Assembly (NCBI RefSeq): GCF_034424155.1 | Contig: NZ_CP139992.1 | Location: forward strand, 3,178,012-3,242,011 | DNA: 64,000 nt | Direction: 5' to 3' | DNA from: Hafnia alvei | GTDB lineage: Bacteria; Pseudomonadota; Gammaproteobacteria; Enterobacterales; Enterobacteriaceae | Shown: one piece after another, positions 26,576 through 38,260 of the stretch | How positions within the stretch are numbered: the first letter of the stretch is position 1 | Layout of the letters: the number at the start of each line of letters is the position of its first letter | Notes under the pieces: model-generated | Database searches by the model: none | The model's input: only the letters and a program-made list of their open reading frames with translations | Told to the model about the DNA's origin: nothing | Position numbers and translations under genes: made by a program

Positions 26576-29041
26576 TTAGACGTTGTAGTCTAGTTTCGCG
26601 TCGAAATACTCGTCACACGTTAATGAGAACGTGCCGTCTGAGTTAGGTTTCTTATCAGATACTCGCCAGCGCATCGCCTCCATTTCAGCAGTTGTCGCGA
26701 TGACATAGCGAGATGGTGATTGAACGTTGTAGCCGTCAAAAATATTGAGTGTGATATTCGGTACCGCTGCGGTGAATCCAAACTTGGTATCGGTACGTGG
26801 GTAAGCTCTGATTTTGTCCGTAGAGTTGCCTATCGAGTCAGTTACCCTGACATACATGTCACCAGCGAAATTAATCTGCTCGCTCGTATCAAAGTTATTC
26901 CCGTTACGCGCGACGATATAGCCAGCTTGCTGGTTGGTATCGTAAGTATCCGCAACAACAATCATCTCACCCGGTGAGACATATTCACCGTCTGCCAGCG
27001 TCTTCATGTTCATTTTCATGCGTGAGCTGATCAGCCGGTTAACCTCAAGGAGCGCCCTATCCCTTGCTTGATACTCGTTGCGGCAACCGCTTAGCGATAT
27101 CTTCAAAGGCGATAAGGCTGATTGCTCAACAATACCGGTGTCGGTAATGCGGTACCGAATGTAGGTCTTCTTGTTTGTCCTTGGACTTACATACTCAATT
27201 TCTACACCGTCGTACCCTCCGGGCATCGTCATGTCGTAGCTGATTTTGTACTCATCAGCGACGATATTTGCACGGTTGAATACAGCAGATGGGTACTCTT
27301 TGCGCTCATCTCTGGCGAACGTCAGAACGCCATCGTCCCAGTACGCGATTACTCGCGCCGCATTGCAGATAGTCTCTATGCGGTTACCAAGGGAAACGTC
27401 CTCGTCGTCAAACGTGTAGTCGAAATAACCAAGCCGCGGATCCGGTAATGACTGATAGATACTGTAAAGCTCATACAGGTCTATCGTGTCTGCTGGCTGC
27501 TTCCCTATGACCAGCCACTCATGCGCGACTGCATCAGCAAAGCTGCGTGAAGGTCTAAGCGTGTAATCAAATGTGCGAGTGTTGATGTCATAGCTGATTG
27601 TGTGACGTGTAACGAGTGCGTTGTATTTGCGATCACGTGAGCCGGTGGCCTGTTCAGTTGCGCGCACCGTGACTTTTACTAGGGTGTCATTTGGATATGT
27701 CACATTCTGGCGGCGCGTGACTGAGTGCGCTTCGGCGATCTGCAGAAGGTTACTATCAGAACTGTTGTTGGTCTTCCGCAACTGGAACGCATACCGCGCT
27801 TTACCATACTGCGGCGTAAACTTGAATGTGCCATAAATATAATCAGCGCGACTGTCACTAGCGTTGAAAACATAGCTTGAGTAGCTATATGTCGGAGATA
27901 TTCTGTCGTTATTGTCATTCACAGCCCAATATTCAAGCAGGAAGTCAGCACCCTCTCGCTTTCCAAGTTGCGCCTGCAGATGTACCCACAGTTCATCTCC
28001 CTCAATCGCCGCGAAGTATGGCCCCGAGATATTCCCTTTGTTTTCAGTCAGCGTGAATATCGTGTTATTGATTGTCGAACCCGCTGGTATCTCGACAGGA
28101 CTGTTGATTGATGAAAGTTGGAAGGTGAAGTAGTTAACGGGGTCGATAACTGCGCCATCATCAGATTCAGTAGCGGAATCTAGAGACGCTGAAAACGTTA
28201 CATCTTCAGTCACATCGCCGGACGCCAGATGGCGCGTAACATTAACGGTAACCTGCACTGGCAGCGGCTTGGGGATGTCAAAGAAGTAGTCGAAATCAGG
28301 TGACTGAACGATTTTAACAGCCGCTGACGTGCCAGTTATCGTACCTGATACCACATCATTAGTCGTTGCAGTTGCTACTTGCTCGCTGTTGTCTTCGTTC
28401 GGCCCCAATACCTCTTGCCCATCGACATCATCAAATTCGAATCCCTGAATGATTTCTGGGATGACGGTGCCGGGCGGATAGAACTGGTAGCTAGCGCCGG
28501 CAATCGAACCCAGACTTGACTCTGAGTAGCGCACACTCTCAACCGTGTATTGCCCGATCCCAAAATTCATCCACTCGGTGACGTACTTGATGTTGTCAGT
28601 AAACTCGAACATAGATTGCTGAATCAAGTCTGGGAATGAACGAACCTGCCCGTAAATATCTGGCCGAGCTTGATACGTGCGAGCGATATTTGTTTGACCG
28701 GTCAGCTTATTATTTGGGCTTTCTTTTGCGTTATTATCCGCAGACGTCGAGAATGAAGGTTTAGGCGCTAAGAAAGAAAATACTTTGGTGACGAGTTTGA
28801 AGACCGGGCTCAGGATATCGCTGACTATGCTGCGCGGCTGATTGAATATCTGGATGCGATGCAACTCTGTGAGTTTAAACGAAAGCTCGGTCTCTTCGTC
28901 TGCCAACACGCCATTGATGACGATTGCAATATCTCTATCAAACGCTTGCTGCACCAACCAATTATAAAAGTTAGAGCCGTTGGCCAGCTCAATTCTCTCC
29001 TTCGGCACTCCGGGCAAGTGCTGTATTTCTAGAAGTGCCAT
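26576..29041 (-). CDS. Tail tip / host-specificity protein (lambda J-like)
   Basis: 821 residues. Its start region overlaps the NlpC/P60 gene. Central and C-terminal parts (HTISYDINTRTFDYTLRPSRSF, VDLYELY-type segment, RYRITDTGIVEQSALSPLKISLSGCRNEYQARDRALLEVNRLIS) match the phage tail tip attachment family that forms the central tip of siphovirus tails. At 821 residues it is shorter than lambda J (1132) and lacks long fibronectin repeats, consistent with receptor binding being done by the separate spike downstream. Confidence 0.85.
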   Translation of the reverse strand: MALLEIQHLPGVPKERIELANGSNFYNWLVQQAFDRDIAIVINGVLADEETELSFKLTELHRIQIFNQPRSIVSDILSPVFKLVTKVFSFLAPKPSFSTSADNNAKESPNNKLTGQTNIARTYQARPDIYGQVRSFPDLIQQSMFEFTDNIKYVTEWMNFGIGQYTVESVRYSESSLGSIAGASYQFYPPGTVIPEIIQGFEFDDVDGQEVLGPNEDNSEQVATATTNDVVSGTITGTSAAVKIVQSPDFDYFFDIPKPLPVQVTVNVTRHLASGDVTEDVTFSASLDSATESDDGAVIDPVNYFTFQLSSINSPVEIPAGSTINNTIFTLTENKGNISGPYFAAIEGDELWVHLQAQLGKREGADFLLEYWAVNDNNDRISPTYSYSSYVFNASDSRADYIYGTFKFTPQYGKARYAFQLRKTNNSSDSNLLQIAEAHSVTRRQNVTYPNDTLVKVTVRATEQATGSRDRKYNALVTRHTISYDINTRTFDYTLRPSRSFADAVAHEWLVIGKQPADTIDLYELYSIYQSLPDPRLGYFDYTFDDEDVSLGNRIETICNAARVIAYWDDGVLTFARDERKEYPSAVFNRANIVADEYKISYDMTMPGGYDGVEIEYVSPRTNKKTYIRYRITDTGIVEQSALSPLKISLSGCRNEYQARDRALLEVNRLISSRMKMNMKTLADGEYVSPGEMIVVADTYDTNQQAGYIVARNGNNFDTSEQINFAGDMYVRVTDSIGNSTDKIRAYPRTDTKFGFTAAVPNITLNIFDGYNVQSPSRYVIATTAEMEAMRWRVSDKKPNSDGTFSLTCDEYFDAKLDYNV

Positions 29042-29420
29042 AAGAATAAAACTCCACTTTAGTGAAAACTTTTTCCATTACACGCAGTTTGTCGAGCCTC
29101 ACAGAGCCATTGAGGCCGCAGCTATGCAACGCCATACCGTTGAGCACTAAACCCACATGCTCAGCTCTACGCCCCATGTAGCCAACAAAAATGCCATCCT
29201 CGACGGGTACTTTCTCCCGTTGCCAAAACACCACCTCTTCTCTGTAGCAGGTCAGGAAATCACGGTTACTTTCATACCCAGCCTTGTGATGCACTTCTTT
29301 GCCGAGAACATGCCTGTAATACAGCGCGACTAGACCCCAGCAGTCACAAGATTCCATGGAACAGGCGCGGTTAGCCCACGGAACGCCGATCATCCGTTTG
29401 ATAAAGTCAGATTTATTCAT
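28989..29420 (-). CDS. NlpC/P60 family tail peptidase
   Basis: 143 residues. The catalytic Cys is in ESCDCWGLVALYY (about residue 27) and the His in RRAEHVGLVLNG (about residue 95), the Cys-His arrangement of NlpC/P60 peptidoglycan hydrolases. In tails it sits at the tip and helps DNA pass the cell wall; the position between the small tip proteins and the J-like protein is that of lambda K. It overlaps the next gene by 53 bases. Confidence 0.88.
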   Translation of the reverse strand: MNKSDFIKRMIGVPWANRACSMESCDCWGLVALYYRHVLGKEVHHKAGYESNRDFLTCYREEVVFWQREKVPVEDGIFVGYMGRRAEHVGLVLNGMALHSCGLNGSVRLDKLRVMEKVFTKVEFYSYGTSRNTALARSAEGEN

Positions 29421-29423
29421 GGT

Positions 29424-29894
29424 TTATCCGATTTCGAGACCGGGCCAATCTGCTGGGTCATACAGCAAGGCCACGTTTGTATTGAGCGGGTTAGTCATTG
29501 ATAGAGAGACGTTGACGTTATCAGCATCGAGAGAGCAGTCTTTAACGTATAACTGCCAATCCTTGATCGCTATTGTCATGTCTTTAGAGTCAAACAGCCG
29601 ATAGGTAACTGTGATCGGTTCAATGCGACTATACGAACGCCAGACCTTCAACTGTTGCTTAAAGTCCTGCGCCAAACGACTGAACTTAATCGTTGAATCG
29701 ATGATTGGTGTGCTGCTTTGCTGACTTTCCGAAAGCTCAAATCGGCATGGCTTATACTCCACGCCGCCGAGCGTCTTCGGGAAGACTTGATTGTTGACCA
29801 GATAGAAACTGCCAAACGAAACATGATGAAACTCAATAGTCTCGTAGATTATCCGGTTCGGGCGCTGGGCCCGATACTCTCTTAGCGTTGGCAT
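29424..29894 (-). CDS. Minor tail protein, DUF1833-like
   Basis: 156 residues starting MPTLREYRAQRPNRIIYETIEF. Its size, the phrase LYDPADWPG near the end and its place just before the NlpC/P60 gene match phage proteins in the position of lambda L (DUF1833 type, from memory). It is probably a tail-tip baseplate component. Two bases separate it from the upstream gene. Confidence 0.65.
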   Translation of the reverse strand: MPTLREYRAQRPNRIIYETIEFHHVSFGSFYLVNNQVFPKTLGGVEYKPCRFELSESQQSSTPIIDSTIKFSRLAQDFKQQLKVWRSYSRIEPITVTYRLFDSKDMTIAIKDWQLYVKDCSLDADNVNVSLSMTNPLNTNVALLYDPADWPGLEIG

Positions 29895-29896
29895 TG

Positions 29897-30394
29897 TTAT
29901 GGCACCCTCGGCAATGATTCCGGATCACGGTCATCAGGATAGCCAGTGACAATGATATCCAGCCAGCTCGCCCAAGGCGGTGGCAGCTCCACAATGATGT
30001 CGTCGAACTCATCATCAGCGTTATTCAGCTTCCTGCAGATGACATCTCCAGACCAAGTAAAAATATTTCCCGTCTGATTCCACGTGGGCAATGCGGTGAA
30101 GTGCAACTCCTGCACCTCTAATCCTGTGTCTCCAGTGCCGTTATTCAGGCGCATGGAAAACCACTGGTTACAGTTATCAAGATAGTTTGGACTGCGCAGC
30201 CACTGCATGAATGCACGGTGCTGTGTGAACGTGAATATCCACTTGAGAGAGAACGACGTTTTTAAATCGTCGGTTAATTTCTGGAAGATTGGCGCACCGA
30301 CCAAAGGCTGATCTGTTCTAAATCCGGTATCCGTCGCCGGACTCTTGTCAGACTTCTGCGCAAGTGGCAGCCAATCAGGATATGGAATAGCCAT
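29897..30394 (-). CDS. Minor tail protein (lambda M position)
   Basis: 165 residues starting MAIPYPDWLPLAQKSD. It follows the tape-measure gene directly, the place of distal tail / tip proteins in siphoviruses. Repeated aromatic segments (SLKWIFTFTQHRAFMQWLRSPN) occur in such proteins. No enzymatic motif is visible. The function is assigned from gene order. Confidence 0.6.
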   Translation of the reverse strand: MAIPYPDWLPLAQKSDKSPATDTGFRTDQPLVGAPIFQKLTDDLKTSFSLKWIFTFTQHRAFMQWLRSPNYLDNCNQWFSMRLNNGTGDTGLEVQELHFTALPTWNQTGNIFTWSGDVICRKLNNADDEFDDIIVELPPPWASWLDIIVTGYPDDRDPESLPRVP

Positions 30395-30395
30395 C

Positions 30396-32078
30396 TTAGC
30401 CCCCTGATGCGCGTGGAGTTGCTGTAGTGTTACGTGCTATTGCGGAAAGCATTGGCCCTTTGTTATCCATGTCCATTATAAATGCCTGAATGGTTAGATT
30501 GTTGCCATCTTGCGATGCTTGTGCGTCGTAGGCATGACTTCCAGATGTGTTGTCGTTGAATACGACAGTCACCTGAATGTTGCCGCCGCCACCGCTGGAA
30601 ATGTCCTTATTGCTTATAACCGAGCCATTATCTCCGGGTATCATGTACTGACTGCCATTGCTGGCTCGGAAGATTTCAGGCATTCCGCCTTCACCGACCT
30701 GATACATAGAGCCTGCTGATACTGGGCCACCATTTTTACGGGCGCCGGCGACTCCCATAGCGAGTGCGCCAAGTACGGCACCAATTCCGATCGCTGCAGC
30801 CCCACCGAATGAACCAATGGATGCAACAATCGCCGCTGGAGTCCATGCGGCTGTTGTTGTCGCTGCCGCAGCGGTACTAACTGCTGTAGTAGATGCAATG
30901 CCAGCGGTCTGCGCTGCAGTAGAAGCCGCCACCGCGCCTACGGTTGCAGTTTGCCCCATGATTGCAGACTTAACCCAGTCGACTCCCATTTGAACAAATG
31001 AGTTTATTAGCTGGTTCACAACAGAGTTAGCTAAACCACGCATTGCATCGCTTACGCTTTCTGTTCCAGTTAGCATCCCAGCAAATGCGCTTGATGCGTT
31101 ATTACCCAGTGCATCAAGAGAAGACGCGAGCATCTGATTAGCCGTACTTTGTTGAGAGAATAGCTCCCACTGCGCAGCCGTTCTCTGTGCTTCATACTCA
31201 GTGTTAGCAGCATTCATTAATGCCAGTCCATTGGCTGTGATAACTCCCTTCTTAGTTTCGAACTGCTGTATGAGAGCTAATTTTTTAGCATGTTCATTAG
31301 CTAACTGTTGGACAGGGTCTATCTGCCCTAATGCTTCCTGCTGTGGAGAAACTGCCTGCTGTGCGCGAATTTTCGCAATATTAGCTTGATGCGATTCTTC
31401 TAGTCGCTCCATTGTTTGGCTGTATTGCTCTTGGCTAATTTTTTTAGCTGAAAGAGCTGTATTTAAATCTTGTACATCCTGCTTATAGCTTGCGTTTTCT
31501 CTATTCTCAGGAAGAAGCTTCTCCGCTGCCGCCTGCGCTTTTATGGCGTTGGCCGTGTCCCATTTTGCAGCTGCATATTGACGGGCCTCCGCAATCTGCG
31601 ACTCAGTAGCACCTTTTCCAAGTGACTGCTCCGCATTGAGCATCGCCTGCTCACGACTTAGCTTATTTGTTGAGTCGGCAGCGAGTTCTGACTGTTGTTT
31701 CAAGTTCGCCAGTTTTTGGGCAATAGAATCAGCCTGAGAAGCGCCTTTTTTATGCTCTGACTGAAGTGTCTTCTGCGCCTGTGTATTTTTGTACGTAGCG
31801 GCAGCGTCATCTTCCATCTGCTTAGCGTGAGGATCATCCTTCGCAAAGCCAGCATCTTCAGCAGCGTATTGAGCCTGCAAACGAGCCCTAGCCTCTCCCT
31901 GCAACTTTGATAGCGCAAGATTACGCTCGGACTGCTTGATTAGGTTTTTCTGCCCTGAGGTTAGGTTGTCAGTTTCCTGCTTAAGCGCCGCCACGTTGCC
32001 TTTCGCAGTAACAGCCTCGCGCGACAGGTTAACCAACGTGCCAATGAATGCCGTTAACGCCGTCTGACCTTTCTCAGT
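30396..32078 (-). pseudogene. Tape-measure protein, C-terminal part (gene split by IS)
   Basis: Downstream part of the interrupted tape-measure gene. From the IS edge the frame reads TEKGQTALTAFIGTLVNLSREAVT and continues for about 560 residues, rich in Gln/Ala coiled coil (SKLQGEARARLQAQYAAEDAG), then a Gly/Ala hydrophobic stretch near the C-terminus (AAIGIGAVLGALAMGVAG). Removing the IS and one copy of its 6-bp duplication joins it in frame to the upstream part, giving a 980-residue protein. Tape-measure proteins set tail length. A spurious start inside the IS could give a truncated product. Confidence 0.9.
32073..32078. repeat. Target-site duplication, left copy (CTCAGT)
   Basis: CTCAGT directly abuts the left IS end and is repeated at 34034-34039 beyond the right end. 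It is a 6-bp duplication made on insertion. Confidence 0.9.
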
Positions 32079-32136
32079 TGTTACCAACGGTGCAAAAGTG
32101 ATCCACCCCAACGGTTGAAATCTGATCCAGGGGTTA

Positions 32137-34010
<1,874 letters not shown>

Positions 34011-34033
34011 TCACTTTTAACCCGTTGTTGACA

Positions 34034-34039
34034 CTCAGT
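34034..34039. repeat. Target-site duplication, right copy (CTCAGT)
   Basis: Second copy of the 6-bp duplication flanking the IS21-family element. Confidence 0.9.
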
Positions 34040-35299
34040 AGAGCTCTGTGTGTTCTGCAACTCCGCCGCAAGACGTTGCAAAGCCTCTGGAGTAGGGTTT
34101 TTAGCAATATCAGAAAGCTGCTTGCTGAACTCGAATGCTTTCTGCTCTGAGATGCCGAACTTATCTGCCACTGCCCCAACAGTATTGCCAATGCTCATCG
34201 TCGTAGCATTGAAAGCCTGTCCTGCTCCAAAAGCCTGCTTCATTGCCTGAGAGTAATCATCGGTCGTGATATTCAGGGCAGAAAGGCGATCGTTAAATCC
34301 ATCAACCGAAGCGTAGCCTCCGGAAAATGCAGAGAGCGCCTTGTCACCAAAGGAGAGAAGTGAGCTGGAAGCATCGCTAATCGCTTTCGGGATTTTGTTG
34401 ATCGCCTCGTTGTATTCAAGAAGTGCTTGGTTGCGCATCAGCGTAGCAACCTCAGCATTCGTCTTGGCCAGCAGAGCATATTTATCTGACAGCGCGGCTA
34501 CCCCGTTCTGGGAAACGGTAATAACCTTATCCATTGCCTCTGCTGCATCTTTAAGTGCATCCATGGCGTTTTTGCCGCCATTTAAAGATGTAATCAGCGT
34601 ACCAGCGATGACTGTACCCAATGCAATGACGGCACCAATAACCGCGCCGCCGGGTCCGAACGCCCCCGCCAGCTGCGACCCCTGCTGTGAGAATGCCACA
34701 AGCGCAGATTGCCCACCTTGAACCTGTACAATAAAGTCCTGAACCTGATAACCAGCTTGTTGCATACTGGTTTTCCATTTTCCATGGCTTTTTGATCCAG
34801 TCTCTACCCCAGTCTTCATATCGAAAAGGCGACCAGTTAACTCGCCTATTTTTTGCTTCTCTTCATCAGAAGCTTTTGAGCCAGCTCTCAACTGAGCAGC
34901 AAGTACGGCAGCACTACGAGCGCCATTCTCCTGAGCTTCATCCAGTACCGCTAACTGATTACCTAGCGCTTCAATGATAGATTCGGCACGGCTAAATTCA
35001 CTGCTGGCTCCCCCTGTACCGCTGCTGGCCTCTTCCATCGCTCTTGCAATACCGCTGACATTGGTGTTCAGCTTGCGCAATTGGTTGTCCATGGAGTTGG
35101 CGTAACCGGCCAGTTCTGTAAACGCAGATCCGGTTTGCGATGCACTCTGGTCTAGGTTATCCATCCCCTTTCCTGACTGCTGGGCGGCAGCATCTAATTT
35201 ATCCAGAGCATCAATGGCCTGCTTCCCACCTTGCAGCAGAGGCTCAACGTCGGCGCTGATTTCATAAACGATGCTACCGGCACTTTTTTCACCTGCCAT
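34034..35299 (-). pseudogene. Tape-measure protein, N-terminal part (gene split by IS)
   Basis: First 420 or so residues of the tape-measure protein, starting MAGEKSAGSIVYEISADVEP. Coiled-coil-rich, with a hydrophobic Gly-rich segment (AFGPGGAVIGAVIALGTVIAGTLI). The native frame ends at QNTQSSTE, where the IS begins, and then runs into IS sequence before a stop at 33953. The insertion should block production of a full tape measure and therefore normal tails. Confidence 0.9.
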
Positions 35300-35320
35300 A
35301 TTTTTCTCCAGGCAATAAAA

Positions 35321-35347
35321 AACCCCGCCGAAGCGAGGTTTATTTAA
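35321..35347 (-). terminator. Terminator between the exported protein and tape-measure genes
   Basis: On the minus strand AACCTCGC / TTCG / GCGGGGTT is followed by TTTTTATT. It lies directly after the small exported-protein gene and just before the tape-measure start, as expected for a moron with its own transcription unit. Confidence 0.85.
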
Positions 35348-35357
35348 TTAAGAGCTG

Positions 35358-35828
35358 TCATTTGCAATATAAGTTGTAATTTAATTCGTATTGCTTGTTT
35401 TCTATCTTGATTTGGTTCTTGCCTAACTCTCCAGATGAGCGAAGTGATGCCATGGGGAATTTTGAAGGCTTGATCGTCACATGGCCTGTTTTAACCTCAT
35501 AAACGAAGCGAGCACCTATTCTGCTGAGGTCCGTTCTTCCACTAACGACACCACATACCGACTCTTTTCCCGCATAACCTTTTACATCTAACGAGCTGAA
35601 ATCCAGTCCATACTCAGGGTTGAAGTCATTATCACATTTTGCGATAGCACTCTCTTTTGCAATAGAGCCGCCTGACGCCATCAACTTCCATTTGTCACAT
35701 TCACCAGACTTATAGCGAGATTCTAAGTTCTTTGTTACCGCATCTCTTGCTGCAGAAACAGCATCAGCATTGTTCGCAAAACACGGTGCAGCAATTAAAA
35801 GAATCGCAGCCACTAAAAGTTTCTTCAT
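35358..35828 (-). CDS. Small exported protein, probable moron gene
   Basis: 156 residues from the ATG at 35828 (preceded by AGGGGAT); the longer frame to 35879 lacks support. Signal peptide MKKLLVAAILLIAAPCFA, then a mature protein with several Cys (GECDKW, AKCDND, SVCGVV, LYCK) likely to form disulfides in the periplasm. No named family recognised. It sits between the tail chaperone and tape-measure genes, where no structural gene is expected, with a candidate promoter upstream (TTGTTC-16-TACTCT) and a terminator after it. Expression from the lysogen is likely. Confidence 0.75.
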   Translation of the reverse strand: MKKLLVAAILLIAAPCFANNADAVSAARDAVTKNLESRYKSGECDKWKLMASGGSIAKESAIAKCDNDFNPEYGLDFSSLDVKGYAGKESVCGVVSGRTDLSRIGARFVYEVKTGHVTIKPSKFPMASLRSSGELGKNQIKIENKQYELNYNLYCK

Positions 35829-35892
35829 ATCCCTATCCCCTTCGATAAATGTGCCAAAAGAGTAGCAGGGATCTGGCAATGAACAAACTGCA

Positions 35893-36564
35893 TTATATCT
35901 TCTCCTTCGCCCGACGCGCGGCCTGTTTCTTCAGATATTCATCAGCTACAGACTCGTACTCTTCTCGAGTGAATCCCTTCTGATCGGGGTACTTAGCTGC
36001 CAGCAGAAATTGGAACTCTGTCATCGTTAATTTGGATGCTTCATCACGACTCATTCCGAAGTGACTCCGTGCAGCGCTGATATAATCGAATGCACTGAAC
36101 GAATTGGTTGTTTCTCCGGTCTCATGGCGCTGCAATCTTCTTACCTTCGCTTTTCCAACAACGCCGTGCTGTAGTAAGTGCTGCGCCATAACAATGATGT
36201 CATTGCGCGGCATTTGACCTGGTCGATACACCACACAAGATCTCCACCCCTTCCATTCTCCGATAATTGGCGCTAAATCATCCTGACAACAGGCCTGAAT
36301 AACCCTCATTGATGTAGAAAGCATTTTCTCTGCCACGCGGTATAGCGAAGATGAAAGCCAATCAGGAAGTCTCCCAAAAGCACTCGCATATCCGGTAAGA
36401 AACCCGCTCAGTTCACTTCCATGGACAATGGCGTATGCCTCAACAATTTCATTAGGATTTCCAATGCGCGTCATGGCTTCAAATGATGGGCTTAATAAAT
36501 AATCCTTTCCCCCGTCTCGACTATCACTAATCGAAACTTCTCCTATATCAATTAATGCTGTCAT
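35893..36564 (-). CDS. Putative tail assembly chaperone (DUF6246-like)
   Basis: 223 residues, MTALIDIGEVSISDSRDGGKDYLLSPSFEAMTRIG-type opening. Its place between the tail-tube and tape-measure genes is that of tail assembly chaperones (lambda G/GT), which coat the tape measure during tail building. The C-terminal section (SKLTMTEFQFLLAAKYPDQKG ... LKKQAARRAKEKI) resembles the GT part. I see no clear slippery frameshift site. DUF6246 is a recollection, not a search result. Confidence 0.65.
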   Translation of the reverse strand: MTALIDIGEVSISDSRDGGKDYLLSPSFEAMTRIGNPNEIVEAYAIVHGSELSGFLTGYASAFGRLPDWLSSSLYRVAEKMLSTSMRVIQACCQDDLAPIIGEWKGWRSCVVYRPGQMPRNDIIVMAQHLLQHGVVGKAKVRRLQRHETGETTNSFSAFDYISAARSHFGMSRDEASKLTMTEFQFLLAAKYPDQKGFTREEYESVADEYLKKQAARRAKEKI

Positions 36565-36623
36565 GACTCATTCCAGTGAACGGTTATTATCAAGGGCAGC
36601 ACAGCCACCCTTTGTAATAGCTG

Positions 36624-37373
36624 CTAGCTGACGGTTACGGTGCATGCCGCAGAGGTGATTTTCTGCGCCGGCAGTGATGCATCAGTTACCTCGCAGGTAT
36701 AAACACCTGCATCTCCAGATGCCGCACTGGCTTTGTTAAAAGTAGCCGTAGTCTGCCCGCTGACAGCTGATCCATCCTTTTTCCAGACGTAGGTGTATGG
36801 AGTGACACCACCTGAGGCAACAACAGACATATTCAGCGCAGAACCAGTTGTAACTGACTTTGTGGGCGTCAAATCTGTGGTGAAGGCCAAAGCATCAGCG
36901 GCATTCACTTCGATTGTGCTTGCATCGCCAACCTTGAACTCAGTAGAGAAAGTAACGATATCGTTAGTCCCACCATCTGAGCTAAGCGCTGTGATGTTCA
37001 TATACCCAACAAACTCAACAGGGCCGTAATCCATGCGCACCCAAATACCGGGCTGACGCTTAGCTTTAAGCTCACCGGCAAAATATTCGATGAACTTGCC
37101 GACACCGTACTGATCCAGTTTGTCTTTCTTGCGAACCTCACCTTCAAATGAGATGGTGAAATCACTGTTGGTGATGATGGTTTCAACGTAACCACCACCA
37201 TCATCTGCATCGGATGTGACAGTGTTTGGGTTGAAGTCGAAGCCCTTGGATGTACCAGCGGCCAACGCTTTCCATTCGGATTCTGACGGAACTGTATCTG
37301 CGCAGCCATCAGCAACCTCAAGAACGACTGCACCGCCAAATAGGCGTTCATTCGAATTTTGGCAATTAGCCAT
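36624..37373 (-). CDS. Major tail tube protein with C-terminal Ig-like domain
   Basis: 249 residues from the ATG at 37373 (MANCQNSNERLFGG); GAGG lies just upstream. The first 160 residues fit a siphovirus tail-tube protein. The C-terminal 85 residues (TGSALNMSVVASGGVTPYTYVWKKDGSAVSG ... GDAGVYTCEVTDA) are an Ig-like domain, as on lambda gpV, that decorates the tail surface. A terminator-like hairpin precedes the gene (37393-37420). Confidence 0.82.
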   Translation of the reverse strand: MANCQNSNERLFGGAVVLEVADGCADTVPSESEWKALAAGTSKGFDFNPNTVTSDADDGGGYVETIITNSDFTISFEGEVRKKDKLDQYGVGKFIEYFAGELKAKRQPGIWVRMDYGPVEFVGYMNITALSSDGGTNDIVTFSTEFKVGDASTIEVNAADALAFTTDLTPTKSVTTGSALNMSVVASGGVTPYTYVWKKDGSAVSGQTTATFNKASAASGDAGVYTCEVTDASLPAQKITSAACTVTVS

Positions 37374-37392
37374 TTGTGATTCCTCTTTCGTA

Positions 37393-37420
37393 TAAAAAAG
37401 AAAACCCGCCGGAGCGGGTG
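37393..37420 (-). terminator. Hairpin upstream of the tail-tube gene
   Basis: On the minus strand CCCGC / TCCG / GCGGG is followed by TTTTCTTTTTT, between the tail-terminator gene and the tube gene. It may tune transcript levels within the late operon. Confidence 0.65.
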
Positions 37421-37437
37421 ATTTAATATGTTTCTGG

Positions 37438-37821
37438 CTATTCGCCGTAAGTGCATGAGAACTGCAAACGGAAGACAATCCGACCTTCGTCAGTTAGCAC
37501 TGGTGCAGGGATGGCTCCCATATTTTGAATATATCCGACGCATTCATCAGCCATTGGATGCTGTTGGATGTAGTCAATAATGCGCTGTACTGCAAGAGCA
37601 GCCTCGTTTCGTTTCGTCCTAGCACCCACGACATCGACCAAAACGTAATGCTCTGCGCCTAGGTCGTTACGAATCGCTGATCCACCGTTCGACCTGAAAA
37701 CCATTACAGCCTTTGATGGGTCTTTTGGATCGTCGAACATTAGCAACTGGTCAGTAAACCCATCCGTTAGTCCCGCATTGACAAACATATTCCTGACACG
37801 TTCATACATCATTGGGATCAT
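37438..37821 (-). CDS. Tail terminator-like protein
   Basis: 127 residues (MIPMMYERVRNMFVNAG ...). Small size, place between the gp10-like gene and the tail-tube gene, and the FRLQFSCTYGE ending fit tail terminator proteins (lambda U group). It overlaps the upstream gene by four bases. Assigned mainly by gene order. Confidence 0.6.
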   Translation of the reverse strand: MIPMMYERVRNMFVNAGLTDGFTDQLLMFDDPKDPSKAVMVFRSNGGSAIRNDLGAEHYVLVDVVGARTKRNEAALAVQRIIDYIQQHPMADECVGYIQNMGAIPAPVLTDEGRIVFRLQFSCTYGE

Positions 37822-38258
37822 AACGAGAGCTCCTTTAACATCACCTTATCGATGGCCTCTCTCTCCTCATCAAACCCTTTGCTCAGGAAATGCGGTTCGG
37901 CGTGAGGGTCCCAGTAATTTCCTTTTTCCGTTCCGCCGCCAAATGATTTGCCTTCTCGTGTTTTACCAAAGTGCGCACGAGGTTGACCCTTTAACTTCCC
38001 TGACATCTCGTGAACATAAGCAGCATAGTTTGCTGAGTACCCAACCCGACCAGTAATCAGCACACCACTAAAGTCCATTTCTCTAAACTGAGAGTTGATA
38101 AGAGTAGATGTATCGATTGGCGTGTAATATGCCGCTCGAGCAGAACCAAGAATAAGCGCTGATTGAATCGCTCTAACGGCTTTGCGCCCCTTAACGTCAT
38201 TAATCAAATCGTTGAGGTTCTTTTTGGCGTTAGATATTCCCTTCACCTTAAGTCCCAT
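37818..38258 (-). CDS. HK97 gp10-like head-tail/tail completion protein
   Basis: 146 residues starting MGLKVKGISNAKKNLNDLINDV. It has the family pattern: an N-terminal Lys-rich helix, ALILGSARAAYYTPIDTSTLINS and a region around GYSANYAAYVHEMSGK. HK97 gp10-type proteins join tail to head or complete the tail. Neighbours on both sides are connector or tail-completion genes. Confidence 0.75.
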   Translation of the reverse strand: MGLKVKGISNAKKNLNDLINDVKGRKAVRAIQSALILGSARAAYYTPIDTSTLINSQFREMDFSGVLITGRVGYSANYAAYVHEMSGKLKGQPRAHFGKTREGKSFGGGTEKGNYWDPHAEPHFLSKGFDEEREAIDKVMLKELSL

Positions 38259-38260
38259 GG

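Noticed and set aside
34341..34721. 126-codon plus-strand frame in the tape-measure gene
   Set aside because: Antisense shadow of a low-complexity Ala-rich gene with no start signals.
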